Below are positions 1 to 9,813 of a stretch of DNA of 62,733 nt, in pieces. Source of the stretch: Pseudomonadota bacterium. GTDB lineage: Bacteria > Pseudomonadota > Gammaproteobacteria > Steroidobacterales > Steroidobacteraceae. The stretch lies in contig JAJYUL010000018.1 of NCBI GenBank assembly GCA_021792555.1, positions 1-62,733 of the forward strand. The letters are read 5' to 3'. The translations under genes and the position numbers were made by a program. The notes below the pieces were generated by a model, which was not told the origin of the DNA, ran no database searches, and was given only the letters and a program-made list of their open reading frames with translations. Every line of letters begins with the position of its first letter. Positions within the stretch are counted from its first letter, which is position 1.

Positions 1-183
1 GACCATCGGGCGATCAAGAGCCGGTGCCGCTCGATGCTCGGCTTCAAGTCCTACCGGACCGCAGCGGTTACCCTGGCGGGCATTGAACTCGCCCATCGAA
101 TCCGCAAGCGCCAGTTCAAGTTCGGGCGCGGCCGGTGGAGTTGCTGGTCGTTGAAGAAGCAATGGGATGGAGCACTGGCGTGA
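1..183 (+). mobile_element. IS6-type transposase, C-terminal fragment
   Basis: Reading frame 1 is open from the window edge to a TGA at 181-183 and gives 60 residues. The stretch DHRAIKSRCRSMLGFKSYRT followed by AAVTLAGIELAHRIRKRQF is the typical C-terminal end of IS6/IS26-family DDE transposases, including the final region after the catalytic glutamate. The N-terminal part lies outside the window, so it cannot be said whether the element is intact. No terminal inverted repeat could be recognised after the stop. It lies directly before a broken helicase gene, at the edge of the sulfoquinovose island. Family assignment is by recognised motif only. Confidence 0.75.
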
Positions 184-227
184 GCTTGTGGGGCCCCGGT
201 CTCGCCAGGAAGCAAGGAAATCCCGTA

Positions 228-1201
228 ATGCACCAGATCCGAGCCCACCCGCTGCGCCGGACGCTGCTGAAAGTGGAGCTCCTGCCCTATCAGCCCGATG
301 GCATCGCTTTTTCCGCGGGCGCAGGCAGGGCGGTCCTGGCCGACGACATGGGACTCGGGAAGACGCTCCAGGGCATCGGCATGACACTGCTGCTGACGTG
401 GAAGGCCGGGTTTCGCAAAACTCGATCGCCTGTCCCGCCTCGGTCAAGTCGCAATGGCGCAGCGAGATCTTGCGCTTCTCGGAGCGCGATTGTCAGATCG
501 TGTTGGGTGGCGCCGCCCAGCGTGCCGCGCAATATGAGAACGGCGCCTTCTTTACCATGTGCAACTACGAGCAGGTGCTGCGCGATTTTCTGGCGATCGA
601 GAGGGCGAGCTGGGACCTGATCGTGCTCGACGAGGGCCGGCGCATCAAAAACTGGGATGCGAAAAACTCACGCACGACGAAGAGCCTGCACTCGCCGTTC
701 GCGCTGGTGTTCTCGGGCACGCCGCTCGAGAATCGGCTTGATGATCTGTTCTCAGTCGTGGAGTCCATCGATGACCTGCGGCTGGGGCCGCCGTTCCGGC
801 TTTACAACCGCCATCGGGTGATGGACGAGAAGGGCAGGGTCCTCGGCTGCAAGAATCTCGACGTGCTGCGTGAGAGTCTCAGGCGCGTGCTGCTCCGCCG
901 CATGCGCAGCGCGGTGATGCGCGACCTGCCGCCCCGCACCATGGAGATCGTGCGCATCCCGCCGACTGACGAACAGTTCAAAATCGACCGAACCCAGATG
1001 CAGGTGGTGAGCACGATAGTGCGCCAGAAGAACATATCGGAGATCGACTTGCTGCGACTGCAGAAGGCTCAGCTGATCGCCCGCATGGCCGCGGACCGCG
1101 CGTACTTGGTCGACAAACGGCCGCCGGGCTTCTCGTCGAAGCCCGAGCGCCTGGAGGAGCTCTTCGAGCCGCTCGCCACGATCTCCCTCAGTCGCTCCTG
1201 A
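228..1201 (+). pseudogene. SNF2-family helicase, frameshifted and truncated
   Basis: Two overlapping frames encode pieces of one SNF2/DEAD-like ATPase. From an ATG at 228 the first frame gives the Walker A motif DDMGLGKTLQG. Near 405-425 the match moves to another frame, which continues with CPASVKSQWRSEI, the motif II region LDEGRRIKNW and motif III FSGTPLENRLDDLFS. The expected C-terminal helicase lobe is missing: after SSKPERLEELFEPLA the frame runs into unrelated residues and stops at 1201. One frameshift plus loss of the second RecA lobe means it cannot make a working remodeller. A sequencing error could explain the frameshift but not the missing lobe. Confidence 0.8.
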
Positions 1202-1321
1202 TCCGCTTAGCGCGCCACGCTCTGCTGGCTTTGCAGTCGCAGGCGGCGACCGCCTTTGATCGGACGCAGTGCGGTCTTTATCTTGCAGTCGACGCCGCGG
1301 ACGATTGATGCAGCGGATCCT

Positions 1322-2803
1322 TCAGCCCATCGGTGCTGGGTTGATTCCGCCGATGCACACGTACTTCAGTTCCGTGTACTCCAGGATTCCGTGTCGCGAA
1401 CCCTCGCGTCCCGTCCCCGACTCCTTGACGCCGCCGAATGGCGCAACGGCCGTCGACACCAGGCCCGTGTTCAGGCCAACCATGCCGTACTCGAGCGCTT
1501 CCGAAACCCGCCATGCCCTGGCTATATCCCGCGTGTAAACGTAGGAGGCCAATCCGAATTCCGTATCGTTAGCCATCCGTACCGCGGCGCTCTCCGATGT
1601 GAATCGGAACAGCGGTGCCACCGGGCCGAACGTTTCCTCCCGCGATATGCGCATTTGTGAGGTGACGTCGGCCAGTACCGTGGGCTCGAAGAACGTTCCT
1701 CCGAGCGCATGACGCTTCCCGCCAGCAACCAGCCTGGCGCCCTTGCGCAGCGCGTCCTCGATTTGCGCCTCGACCTTCCGGACCGCTTTGTCATCGATGA
1801 GCGGACCCTGTTCCACGGATGCTTCCATGCCGTTGCCGACGCGCAGCTGCCTTGCCGCCGCGCTCAGCCGGGCCGAGAAATCCTCGTAGATGCCATCCTG
1901 GACCAGGAACCGGTTCGGGCACACGCACGTTTGGCCGGTGTTGCGATACTTCCCCTCAATCGCTCCGCGAACGGCCGCGTCCACGTCGGCGTCATCAAAG
2001 ACGATGAACGGTGCATTGCCACCGAGTTCCAGGGACAGCTTCTTCAACGTGCCAGCACACTGAGCCATCAGCAGTTTGCCGATCCGAGTCGAACCGGTGA
2101 ATGAGAGCTTGCGCACCCGCGGGTTCGTGGCTAGTTCTCCGCCAATGGCTTCGGCCGGGCCCGTCACGATGTTAAAGACGCCCGGGGGGATGCCGGCCCG
2201 CTGCGCGAGCTCGGCCAGCGCCAGTGCCGAAAAAGGGGTTTGGGCGGCGGGCTTACAGACGAACGTGCAGCCAGCGGCAAGGGCGGGGGCGGCCTTGCGG
2301 GTGATCATCGCTGCAGGGAAATTCCACGGCGTAATGGCGGCCGCGACGCCTATCGGTTGGCGCAGTACGAGCAAGCGTTTGTCTGCAGCGTGCGGCGGGA
2401 TGATTTCGCCGTAGACGCGCCGCGCCTCTTCCGCGAACCATTCGATGAAGGACGCGGCGAAGGCAATTTCACCCCGGGATTCCACCAGCGGTTTGCCCTG
2501 TTCGGCTGTCATCAGCGCGGCGAGATCGGCTTGGTGGGCCATCATCAGTTCGAACCAGCGGCGCAGCAGATCGCCACGCTCCTTCGCCGTGCGTGCCGCC
2601 CATGCCGGTTGTGCCCGCGCAGCGGCATCAATGGCACGACGGGCTTCCTCCGCCGCCATGTCCGGAACAGTACCTAATGCCTCCCCGGTCGCGGGATTGA
2701 TGATCGTGGTGACGGCGCCGCTGGCTGCAGCGAGCCACTTGCCGTCGACAAAGCATTGCTGGCGAAGAAGCGCCGGATCGGAAAGGTTCATGCTGTGCTC
2801 CAA
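1322..2803 (-). CDS. Sulfolactaldehyde dehydrogenase (GabD/succinate-semialdehyde dehydrogenase family)
   Basis: A 493-residue aldehyde dehydrogenase, full length for the GabD group. It shows the NAD(P)-site residues ITPWNFP (N161) and CKPA (K184), the general base E259 in LELGG, and the nucleophile C293 in GQTCVCPNR. In sulfo-Entner-Doudoroff bacteria an enzyme of this family oxidises 3-sulfolactaldehyde to (S)-sulfolactate. That role is inferred here from position: it is the last gene of the leftward operon after suyA, suyB, comC and slcC. Family membership is secure; on sequence alone succinate semialdehyde would be an equally good substrate. An internal ATG at 2791 is an alternative start. 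Confidence 0.85.
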   Translation of the reverse strand: MEHSMNLSDPALLRQQCFVDGKWLAAASGAVTTIINPATGEALGTVPDMAAEEARRAIDAAARAQPAWAARTAKERGDLLRRWFELMMAHQADLAALMTAEQGKPLVESRGEIAFAASFIEWFAEEARRVYGEIIPPHAADKRLLVLRQPIGVAAAITPWNFPAAMITRKAAPALAAGCTFVCKPAAQTPFSALALAELAQRAGIPPGVFNIVTGPAEAIGGELATNPRVRKLSFTGSTRIGKLLMAQCAGTLKKLSLELGGNAPFIVFDDADVDAAVRGAIEGKYRNTGQTCVCPNRFLVQDGIYEDFSARLSAAARQLRVGNGMEASVEQGPLIDDKAVRKVEAQIEDALRKGARLVAGGKRHALGGTFFEPTVLADVTSQMRISREETFGPVAPLFRFTSESAAVRMANDTEFGLASYVYTRDIARAWRVSEALEYGMVGLNTGLVSTAVAPFGGVKESGTGREGSRHGILEYTELKYVCIGGINPAPMG

Positions 2804-2861
2804 GTTCGAGACGTTCCGGCCGGATCAGCTGGGCGGGGGTCAACCACTCGGCTGTGCGGCA

Positions 2862-3791
2862 TCACGTGCCGTTCAGCGCATCGCGCACGGTGCGCGCAAT
2901 GACTTCACTGACACGGATGTTCGACTCGACTGTGACTCCGGCAATGTGCGGCGTCAGTATCACGTTCGGCAGATCCCGCCACGCCGCACCGGCCGAGGCG
3001 CTGAGCGGTTCATTCTCGAATACGTCGATCGCTGCGCCACCTAGCCGTCGTGAGCGCAGTGCCTCGAGCAGCGCGCCTTCCTCGACCACGCCGCCGCGGG
3101 CGGCGTTCACCACGATCGCGCCTTCCTTCATCTGCGTGATGGCCGAGGAATCGATCAAGTGACGCGTCTGGGACGTCAGCGGGGTATGCAGGCTGATGAC
3201 ATCGCTGGTGGCCAGCAGCACGGGCAATTCGACTCGCTCGACGCCACTCCATGCCGCATCTCCAGATGCAACGAATGGATCATATGCAGCCACGCGCATC
3301 CCCAGCGCTAGCGCCTTGGACGCCGTCAGGCGCGCGATGGCGCCGAAGCCGATCAGTCCGAGCTGCTTGGCGGAAAGTTCCTGCCCGATCAGCTTCATGC
3401 GTGGCCAGCCGCCGGCGGCAACCTCGGCACTGGAAAACCAGGCGCGCCGCAGCAGGATCAGCGCCGCGCACAGAACGTATTCAGCCACGGCCAGATCGTT
3501 CGCCCCGGTCGCCGGAAACACCCGAATGCCGCGCGCGGCGCAAGCGGGCATGTCGATGTTGTCGAGTCCGACACCAAGCCGGCCGACCACCTGGAGGCGC
3601 GGTGCGGCGTCAAGCAGCGCACCACGCACCTGCGTCCGGTTACGCACGATGAGCGCGCGACAGTCAGTCAATGCAGCGAGCAGCCGTTGCGGTTCGTCGA
3701 CCAGCTTTGGATCGTACTGCACCGAGAAATCGCCGAGGTGCTCCGCTACGGCGCTTTCGTCCATAAATTCGGCTATTACGATATCGGTCAT
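2862..3791 (-). CDS. slcC: (S)-sulfolactate dehydrogenase, D-2-hydroxyacid dehydrogenase family
   Basis: A 309-residue NAD-dependent 2-hydroxyacid dehydrogenase of the phosphoglycerate dehydrogenase group. Catalytic residues are R232 (NAARGG), E261 (FENEP) and H282 (TPHIAG). The nucleotide-binding turn reads GFGAIA (148-153), with Ala in place of the usual last Gly. SlcC of Chromohalobacter salexigens is of the same family and size and oxidises (S)-sulfolactate to sulfopyruvate, working with ComC to invert the stereocentre. Here the gene overlaps comC by 4 bp (ATGA) and sits between comC and the aldehyde dehydrogenase, which supports that role strongly. No regulatory ACT domain is present. 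Confidence 0.85.
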   Translation of the reverse strand: MTDIVIAEFMDESAVAEHLGDFSVQYDPKLVDEPQRLLAALTDCRALIVRNRTQVRGALLDAAPRLQVVGRLGVGLDNIDMPACAARGIRVFPATGANDLAVAEYVLCAALILLRRAWFSSAEVAAGGWPRMKLIGQELSAKQLGLIGFGAIARLTASKALALGMRVAAYDPFVASGDAAWSGVERVELPVLLATSDVISLHTPLTSQTRHLIDSSAITQMKEGAIVVNAARGGVVEEGALLEALRSRRLGGAAIDVFENEPLSASAGAAWRDLPNVILTPHIAGVTVESNIRVSEVIARTVRDALNGT

Positions 3792-4804
3792 TGGGGTCCT
3801 CCCGGACGCTCTGCGAGTTCAGTGAGTGTGGCGTGCAGCGGCCCACTGATTTCGATGCCCGTTGATTCGGCGCGCGCCCGGCTGGTCAGGCGTCGATCGC
3901 CCGGTATGCGCACGCCCTCTTCACTGCTCAGGGCGCAGATCAGTTGGTCCATTCGAGCGGTGAAGTTTCCGGCCGACAAGGGCTCGGCGTCGATGACGAG
4001 CAGCAATTGTCCGACACCAGGTGAGGGGCCCTTGTCATCGAGGAACGAGCTGGCCTCCCATCCGAAATGTCCGTCTGCGACTGCGCCGCAGAGAATTTCA
4101 ACGATCAGCGCCAGGGCGGCGCCTTTCACTCCGCCGGCCGGGGCCAGTGAGCCGGCCAGAGCCGCGGCCGGATCGGTGGTGGGGTTCCCGGCGCTATCGA
4201 GCGCCCAGCCGACCGGGATAGATTCTCCGGCTTTCTGGGCTGCCACGATCCGGCTGCGGGCCACCTGGGAGAGCGCCATATCGATCACCAGGGGCGCTCG
4301 ATCGCACATGGGGGCCGCAAACGCAATCGGGTTGGTGCCCATCATCGGCCGCACGCCGCCGGCAAAGGCCATCGCGCGCGGGGTGTTCGAGCACACAAAA
4401 GCCACGCAGCCTTCCCGCGCGAGCCGCTCCGCGGTGTAACCGGCTGCTCCGATGTGATGAGAGCGGAAGATAGCAGCCACGGCGATGCCGCATTCCCGGG
4501 CCATGGCGGGCAGTGCATGGACCGCCAGATCAAGCGCAGGATAGGCGAACCCGCCGGCCGCATCGATACGTAATGCGCCGGTGCGCAGCCTTCTGAGGCT
4601 CGGTTGCGCGTGTCCATCCACCTTGCCCGCCATCACCTGGGCGGCGTAGCTCGGTATCCGCCCCAGCCCATGGCCGGTCTGGCCGTCAGCCTCCGCGGCA
4701 ACGAGGGCCCTTGCGGTCGAACCGCTCGGACCTGCCGCGGCGCCGCTTGCCTCGAGCGCCCGTCGTGCAAGTTGCTCGCACTCGGCAATGCTTAACCTGG
4801 GCAT
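3788..4804 (-). CDS. comC: (R)-sulfolactate dehydrogenase, malate/L-lactate dehydrogenase (Ldh) family
   Basis: A 338-residue member of the type-2 malate/lactate dehydrogenase family that includes ComC/sulfolactate dehydrogenase. Landmarks are H45 in GQTGHGLGR, the catalytic HH pair at 116-117 (FRSHHIGAAG) and the conserved MGTNPIAFAAP segment. In sulfolactate degraders ComC reduces sulfopyruvate with NAD(P)H to (R)-sulfolactate, the isomer that SuyAB can cleave. Its stop overlaps the slcC start, and suyB ends 9 bp upstream, so the enzymes that racemise and desulfonate sulfolactate are co-transcribed. The family also contains enzymes for malate, ureidoglycolate and other acids; context decides the call. 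Confidence 0.85.
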   Translation of the reverse strand: MPRLSIAECEQLARRALEASGAAAGPSGSTARALVAAEADGQTGHGLGRIPSYAAQVMAGKVDGHAQPSLRRLRTGALRIDAAGGFAYPALDLAVHALPAMARECGIAVAAIFRSHHIGAAGYTAERLAREGCVAFVCSNTPRAMAFAGGVRPMMGTNPIAFAAPMCDRAPLVIDMALSQVARSRIVAAQKAGESIPVGWALDSAGNPTTDPAAALAGSLAPAGGVKGAALALIVEILCGAVADGHFGWEASSFLDDKGPSPGVGQLLLVIDAEPLSAGNFTARMDQLICALSSEEGVRIPGDRRLTSRARAESTGIEISGPLHATLTELAERPGGPQ

Positions 4805-4813
4805 GCCGGGAGA

Positions 4814-5989
4814 TTACGCGCTGCGGTAGAGCTTGGTCATCACGAACTCACGATGACCCAGTGCTTCAGCGCAGGTGTATCGGCCATTGGCCGTCTGGAC
4901 GATCGCTTCGATCAACGCATCGCCGGCTTGCGCGATCGTCATCTCCCGCCGCACGATGCCCGAGACGTCGAGATCGATGTGCTCGCTCATGGTCCGCACC
5001 GTGCGCGGATTACCGCTGATCTTGATCACCGGCATGATGGGATTGCCGATGACATTGCCTTGGCCGGTCGGAAAGCAGTGCACGACGTACCCGGCGGCTG
5101 CTTGCAGCGTGCAGCATTCGGCCGCTGCCGAGGAGGTGTCCATGAAATAAAGACCGGGTCCCCGGGCTGGCGCCTCGGCCGGCTCGAGCACGTCGATGAA
5201 CCGCACTTTCTTGCCGATTTTCTCCAGATTACCGAGCGCCTTTTCTTCGATGGTGGTCAGGCCGCCGGCGATATTGCCCTTGGTCGGCTGGCTGTCGGAG
5301 AGATCGGACGTCTTGTGAGCCTCGATGACCTCTTTCTGATAGGCCGTCCAGGTGCGCATGAATTTTTCGGCGATCTCCGGGGTCGCGGCGCGCGCCGCCG
5401 CCAAGTGCTCTGCTCCGGTGAGTTCCGAGGTCTCGCCAAAGCAGCCGTACAGACCCGCTGGAATGAGCTTGTCGTACATGTTGCCGACCGTGGGACACGA
5501 GGCAAGACCAGTCGTGGTGTCGCTCTCACCGCATTTCGCCGCGACCCACAGATCGGCCAGCGGGCATTCTTCGCGCACCTTGGCGGAGGCAAAATGCACG
5601 AATTCCTTGGCCTTGCGTGATGCCGCGGCGACCGTAGCGATGTCGCCATTGCCCTCAATCGAGAATCCTGCCACCGGTTTGCCGGTCTTGGCGATTCCGT
5701 CTACTACCTGCTGAGTCCATTGCGGCTCGATCCCGATGACGATGCACGCGGCGACATTCGGGTTCGCGCCGGTGCCGATCATGGTGCGGAAGTGCAAATT
5801 GAGGTCTTCGCCGAACTGCAGCCGCCCATATGCATGGGGAAGCGCAATGGTGCCCTTGATGTGCGAGGCGACCGCCTCGCTGGCGGCGTTGGAAATGTCA
5901 TCGAGCGGCAGAATTGCGACATAGTTGCGCACACCGACGCGGCCGTTCTCGCGGCGAAAACCCCAGATAGTATGCTTTGCAGTTGCCAT
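4814..5989 (-). CDS. suyB: (2R)-sulfolactate sulfo-lyase, large subunit
   Basis: A 391-residue UxaA-family protein corresponding to the large domain of altronate dehydratase. It begins with the characteristic [20 protein letters not shown], and contains the conserved [17 protein letters not shown] segment and [19 protein letters not shown] near the C-terminus. SuyB with SuyA removes sulfite from (R)-sulfolactate, giving pyruvate. The stop of suyA lies 4 bp upstream, as in known suyAB operons, and the small partner has the SuyA-type C-terminus. An altronate or galactarate dehydratase role is the alternative, but the neighbouring comC and slcC homologues make sulfo-lyase much more likely. Confidence 0.9.
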   Translation of the reverse strand: MATAKHTIWGFRRENGRVGVRNYVAILPLDDISNAASEAVASHIKGTIALPHAYGRLQFGEDLNLHFRTMIGTGANPNVAACIVIGIEPQWTQQVVDGIAKTGKPVAGFSIEGNGDIATVAAASRKAKEFVHFASAKVREECPLADLWVAAKCGESDTTTGLASCPTVGNMYDKLIPAGLYGCFGETSELTGAEHLAAARAATPEIAEKFMRTWTAYQKEVIEAHKTSDLSDSQPTKGNIAGGLTTIEEKALGNLEKIGKKVRFIDVLEPAEAPARGPGLYFMDTSSAAAECCTLQAAAGYVVHCFPTGQGNVIGNPIMPVIKISGNPRTVRTMSEHIDLDVSGIVRREMTIAQAGDALIEAIVQTANGRYTCAEALGHREFVMTKLYRSA

Positions 5990-5993
5990 GATC

Positions 5994-6284
5994 TCACCAG
6001 CGCTTGGTCTTGAGGTTGTGCGTGTGTACGTGGTCGCCGCGCCGGATCGGCGCTACGACTCGACCGATGTCCTGACCGTACTTGATCACGGAATCGCCGA
6101 TCGCCAGGTCGCGTAGTGCAACCTTGTGGCCGATCGGAATGTCCTGGTTGCACGCGGCGTGAATTTCACTGTTATCCTCGGTAACGACACCCAGGATGTC
6201 GCTGCCCGCGGAAAGATTCTCGACCACGACGACCCCGACATTGTCGCGGTGGTCGTGGACGAGCAATTGCGGTTGTCTCGGCAT
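5994..6284 (-). CDS. suyA: (2R)-sulfolactate sulfo-lyase, small subunit
   Basis: A 96-residue SAF-domain protein, the size expected for SuyA. The end of the protein carries [20 protein letters not shown] and then [11 protein letters not shown], the signature shared by SuyA and the N-terminal domain of altronate dehydratase. It is the first gene of the leftward operon and has a good ribosome site (GAGGA, about 9 bases before the ATG). The 53-bp gap to the rightward dehydratase gene contains the shared operator at 6310-6327. It is predicted to form the cytoplasmic, iron-dependent lyase with SuyB. Confidence 0.9.
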   Translation of the reverse strand: MPRQPQLLVHDHRDNVGVVVVENLSAGSDILGVVTEDNSEIHAACNQDIPIGHKVALRDLAIGDSVIKYGQDIGRVVAPIRRGDHVHTHNLKTKRW

Positions 6285-6309
6285 GGCGGAGATTCCTCAG
6301 TGGCACAGC

Positions 6310-6327
6310 TCTTATATAAGATATAAG
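6310..6327. promoter_or_regulatory. Operator O1, shared by the suyA and SG dehydratase operons
   Basis: The 18-mer TCTTATATAAGATATAAG lies between the divergent genes. Its core is an inverted repeat CTTATAT-AAG-ATATAAG with perfect 7-base arms. The same 18-mer occurs at 12305-12322, and a version with one change occurs in the other orientation at 23056-23073. The likely binder is the GntR/UTRA protein encoded at 11453-12217. A TATAAG (-10-like) lies inside the site at 6315-6320, so binding would block transcription to the right and probably to the left as well. Confidence 0.8.
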
Positions 6328-6337
6328 ATTACAGATT

Positions 6338-8113
6338 ATGATGGCCAAGACAAGTCCCTTTCCCGATCCGGCCGCCTCTGGGGCCGATCGTCCGTCGCGG
6401 ACCCTGCGCAGCGCCCGGTGGTACGAGCGGGACGACATGCGCGGCTTTGCGCACCGCCAGCGAACCCAGCAGATGGGCCTGCGGCGAGCGGAATTCCTCG
6501 GACGCCCCGTTATCGCCATCATCAATACCTGGAGCGAGATGAGCCCTTGCCACGCTCATCTGCGTGAGCGGGCTCAGGCGGTCAAGCGCGGAGTCCTGCT
6601 CGCGGGCGGATACCCGGTGGAATTACCGGCTCTGTCCGTCGGAGAGGTCATGGTCAAGCCGACGACCATGCTGTACCGCAACTTTCTCGCGATGGAGACC
6701 GAGGAGCTGTTGCGCTCCCACCCGATCGACGGCGCAGTGCTGCTAGGCGGATGCGATAAATCGATCCCCGGCATGCTGATGGGTGCCTTCAGCATGGACC
6801 TGCCGGCTATCGTCTGCCCGGCAGGGCCGATGTCGAACGGGCAGTGGCGGGGCGTGCGAACCGGAGCTGGAACGCATACCAAGAAATACTGGGATGAATT
6901 GCGCGCGGGCAACATCACGGCGGATGACTGGGTCGATCTCGAATCGCGCATGACTCGCTCGATCGGCACCTGCAATACCATGGGCACTGCTTCAACGATG
7001 AGCGCGATTGCCGAGGCGCTGGGCATGACCTTGTGCGGCGCCTCATCGATTCCGGCTGCGGATTCCGGACATGTGCGGATGGCGTCGGCCTGCGGCTCGC
7101 GAATCGTCGCCATGGTGCAGGAAGACCTGCGTCCCTCGCGGATTGTCTCTCCGTCCGCGTTCCGCAACGCGGCGACTGTGTACATGGCCCTCGGGGGTTC
7201 GACCAACGCGGCCATCCATCTGCTAGCGATGGCCGGGCGGGCGGGCGTCACCCTCACACTGGATGATCTCGCCGCGATCGCACGCGAGGTCCCGGTGTGC
7301 GCCAATCTCTTCCCCTCGGGCGATCGGCTCATGGAGGATTTCTATTTTGCGGGCGGACTGCCGGCGCTGATGCTGAAGATCGCTTCGCGGCTGGATCTGA
7401 CATGCGCAACCGTCGAAGGCCGAACCATCGGGGAAGCCATCGCCGATGCCGCCTGCTACGAGGATGCGGTGATTCGCGGGATGAATGATCCGGTGGTGCC
7501 GCTCACTCGGGGGCGCACGCTCGATCTGCTGCGTGGCAACCTGTGTCCTGATGGCGCCGTCCTCAAATCAAGCGCAGCCGAGCCGCGGCTGATGCGTCAC
7601 GAGGGCACGGCGCTGGTATTCGATTCCCCGGCGGACATGGCCGCGCGCATCGATGACCCGGAACTCGCAGTGGACGAAGACACGGTGCTGGTGCTGCGCA
7701 ACGCAGGCCCCGTCGGTGCGCCCGGCATGCCGGAGTGGGGGAACCTGCCGATTCCGCGCAAATTGTTGGCGCGCGGTGTTCGCGACATGGTGCGAATCTC
7801 CGACGGGCGCATGAGCGGCACGCATTATGGCTGCTGCATCGTGCACGTCGCGCCCGAGTCGGCGGTGGGTGGGCCGCTCGCGCTGCTGCGCAGCGGTGAC
7901 CGCGTCCGCCTCGATGTACCGGCCGGTCGCCTGGATATGCTGGTCCCGGAGGAGGAAATCGCCGCCCGACGCCGTGCGTGGCAGCCGCCGGCGCCAGCCT
8001 ACCAGCGGTCCTATGCGGCACTCTATCAGAGGCACGTCACCCAGGCGCCGCAGGGGTGCGACTTTGATTTCCTCGCGGGCCGCGCGCCGACGCCAGAGCC
8101 CGACATCTACTGA
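6338..8113 (+). CDS. 6-deoxy-6-sulfogluconate dehydratase (IlvD/Edd family)
   Basis: A 591-residue Fe-S dehydratase. The three cluster ligands are visible: C71 (SEMSPCHAH), C139 (LLGGCDKS) and C212 (IGTCNTMGT), typical of the sugar-acid branch that binds a [2Fe-2S] cluster. The serine of GRMSGTHYG is the usual catalytic base. In sulfo-ED bacteria an IlvD/Edd enzyme removes water from 6-deoxy-6-sulfogluconate to give 2-keto-3,6-dideoxy-6-sulfogluconate (KDSG). It heads the rightward operon; the aldolase follows 15 bp later. Two ATGs (6338, 6341) are possible starts and neither has a clear ribosome site. By sequence alone it could be an arabonate- or fuconate-type dehydratase. Confidence 0.85.
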   Translation: MMAKTSPFPDPAASGADRPSRTLRSARWYERDDMRGFAHRQRTQQMGLRRAEFLGRPVIAIINTWSEMSPCHAHLRERAQAVKRGVLLAGGYPVELPALSVGEVMVKPTTMLYRNFLAMETEELLRSHPIDGAVLLGGCDKSIPGMLMGAFSMDLPAIVCPAGPMSNGQWRGVRTGAGTHTKKYWDELRAGNITADDWVDLESRMTRSIGTCNTMGTASTMSAIAEALGMTLCGASSIPAADSGHVRMASACGSRIVAMVQEDLRPSRIVSPSAFRNAATVYMALGGSTNAAIHLLAMAGRAGVTLTLDDLAAIAREVPVCANLFPSGDRLMEDFYFAGGLPALMLKIASRLDLTCATVEGRTIGEAIADAACYEDAVIRGMNDPVVPLTRGRTLDLLRGNLCPDGAVLKSSAAEPRLMRHEGTALVFDSPADMAARIDDPELAVDEDTVLVLRNAGPVGAPGMPEWGNLPIPRKLLARGVRDMVRISDGRMSGTHYGCCIVHVAPESAVGGPLALLRSGDRVRLDVPAGRLDMLVPEEEIAARRRAWQPPAPAYQRSYAALYQRHVTQAPQGCDFDFLAGRAPTPEPDIY

Positions 8114-8128
8114 CACAGGATCGCCCAC

Positions 8129-8926
8129 ATGAGTGCGAACGCGTTCAAGACTCGTGTACTGAACCCATCGGCCCGGCCGGCAGTCGGATCGTGGCTGATG
8201 TCGGCCTCCGCGACCGTGGCGGAAGCGATGGGGTATTGTGGCTTCGATTTCTTGGTCGTGGACATGGAGCACAGTCCATTGCATATCGCCAACACCACAG
8301 AGCTGTTGCGCGCCCTGGCCGCAACGCCCGCCGTACCGCTGGTGCGGGTTGCGGCCACCGATCAGGTGCTCGTCAAGCAAGTGCTGGATGCGGGCGCGAC
8401 GAGCATCATGTTCCCGTTCGTCCAGACGGTCGAGCAGGCTCGCGCGGCGGTGGCTTACACCCGATACCCACCGCAGGGCGTGCGTGGTGTCGCGGCGATG
8501 CATCGTGCATCGCAGTACGGGTCCGCGAAGGGCTACCTGCAATCCGCCAATGACGGCGTAGCGGTCGTGATCCAACTCGAGACGCCGGAAGCCATCGAGC
8601 GCCTCGCCGATATCGCTGCAGTACCAGGCGTCGACTCGCTGTTCGTTGGTCCGGGCGACCTCGCTGCCGCAATGGGACACATTGGCGAGACCGGCGATAC
8701 GCAAGTGCAGGCCATGATCGAGCATGCGGCAGCAGCGGCGCGCGCGGTAGGGAAGCCCATTGGTATCGTCGGCGGCACGCCGCAAATGGTGCGGCGATTC
8801 TTCGAGTACGGATACACTTGGAGCGCGATCGCTTCCGACCTGGCGCTGCTCAGCGGCCGGGCCACCGAGTGGCTGGACAGCCTCGGGCGCGGTCCCGGGC
8901 ATGCTGCCGCTGCGCCGGCTTATTGA
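8129..8926 (+). CDS. KDSG aldolase (HpcH/HpaI class II aldolase family)
   Basis: A 265-residue pyruvate aldolase. The family residues are present: D45 and H48 in VVDMEHSP, R73 (LVRVA), the metal ligands E151 (QLETPEA) and D177 (GPGDLA). The predicted reaction splits 2-keto-3,6-dideoxy-6-sulfogluconate into pyruvate and (S)-3-sulfolactaldehyde, the step that gives the first three usable carbons. The sulfo-ED pathway described in Pseudomonas putida SQ1 uses an aldolase of this family. It follows the dehydratase with a short gap and precedes the mutarotase by 9 bp. A 2-keto-3-deoxyrhamnonate-type aldolase is the alternative on sequence alone. Confidence 0.85.
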   Translation: MSANAFKTRVLNPSARPAVGSWLMSASATVAEAMGYCGFDFLVVDMEHSPLHIANTTELLRALAATPAVPLVRVAATDQVLVKQVLDAGATSIMFPFVQTVEQARAAVAYTRYPPQGVRGVAAMHRASQYGSAKGYLQSANDGVAVVIQLETPEAIERLADIAAVPGVDSLFVGPGDLAAAMGHIGETGDTQVQAMIEHAAAAARAVGKPIGIVGGTPQMVRRFFEYGYTWSAIASDLALLSGRATEWLDSLGRGPGHAAAAPAY

Positions 8927-8935
8927 TCGCCTGGC

Positions 8936-9813
8936 ATGGAGCGAGTCGATCTGCACGCGGCGCGGTGGCATGCGCTCATCGATGCGCGGCTAGGCGGCGC
9001 ATTGCTGGCGTTGAGCCACGCCGGAGATCCGGTTCTGCGGCCGGCCACGGCGGATGACGTGCGCCGTGCGGGAGTGCGCGCGAGCGCCTGCTATCCGCTG
9101 ATTCCATTCGCAAACCGAATCGGCTACGGGCACCTGCCCGTCGCAGGGCGTGAATACGTGCTGCGCGCGAACTTACCACCCGAGCCGCATGCCGTGCACG
9201 GCATCGGCTGGCAGCGCCCCTGGAGGATTGTCGCGCAGGATCACGCGGCCGCAGAGCTGCTGCTGCGGTACGACGGTGACTCACCCGGCGAGTGGCCGTT
9301 CGCATTCGATGCGCGTCAACGCTTCGAGCTGAGTCCGTCCGGTCTGAAGATCACGATCTCATTGGTTAACCGGGATCAGCAGACCTGGCCTGCCGGGATC
9401 GGCTTGCACCCGTATTTTCCTGTCCGATCCGGCCAGACCCTGCAGTTTGAGGCCGACGGCGCTTGGCAGAACGGCCCCGACCAGCTGCCACGGCAGCGAG
9501 TCGCCGGCCCCGATTGGGATTTCCGCGAACCGCGTCGCATCGCGCAGCTCGATCTCGATCACGACTTTTACAACTGGTGCGGCTGGGCACGCATCGGCGG
9601 CGGAGCCGCCGGAGTGGTCCGCATTGCCGCGAGCGAGGTGTTTCCGGTGCTGCGTGTCTTTACGCCTCCTGGGCGCGGCTTCATCGCCGTTGAGCCCGTC
9701 AGCCATGGTGCCGACGCAGTCAATCGCGCGCCCAAAGACACTGCAGGCTACAGACTGCTCGGTCCGGGTGAAGCGCTCTGCGGCCGAGTCTGCATTGAGC
9801 TCGAAGGTTGCGC

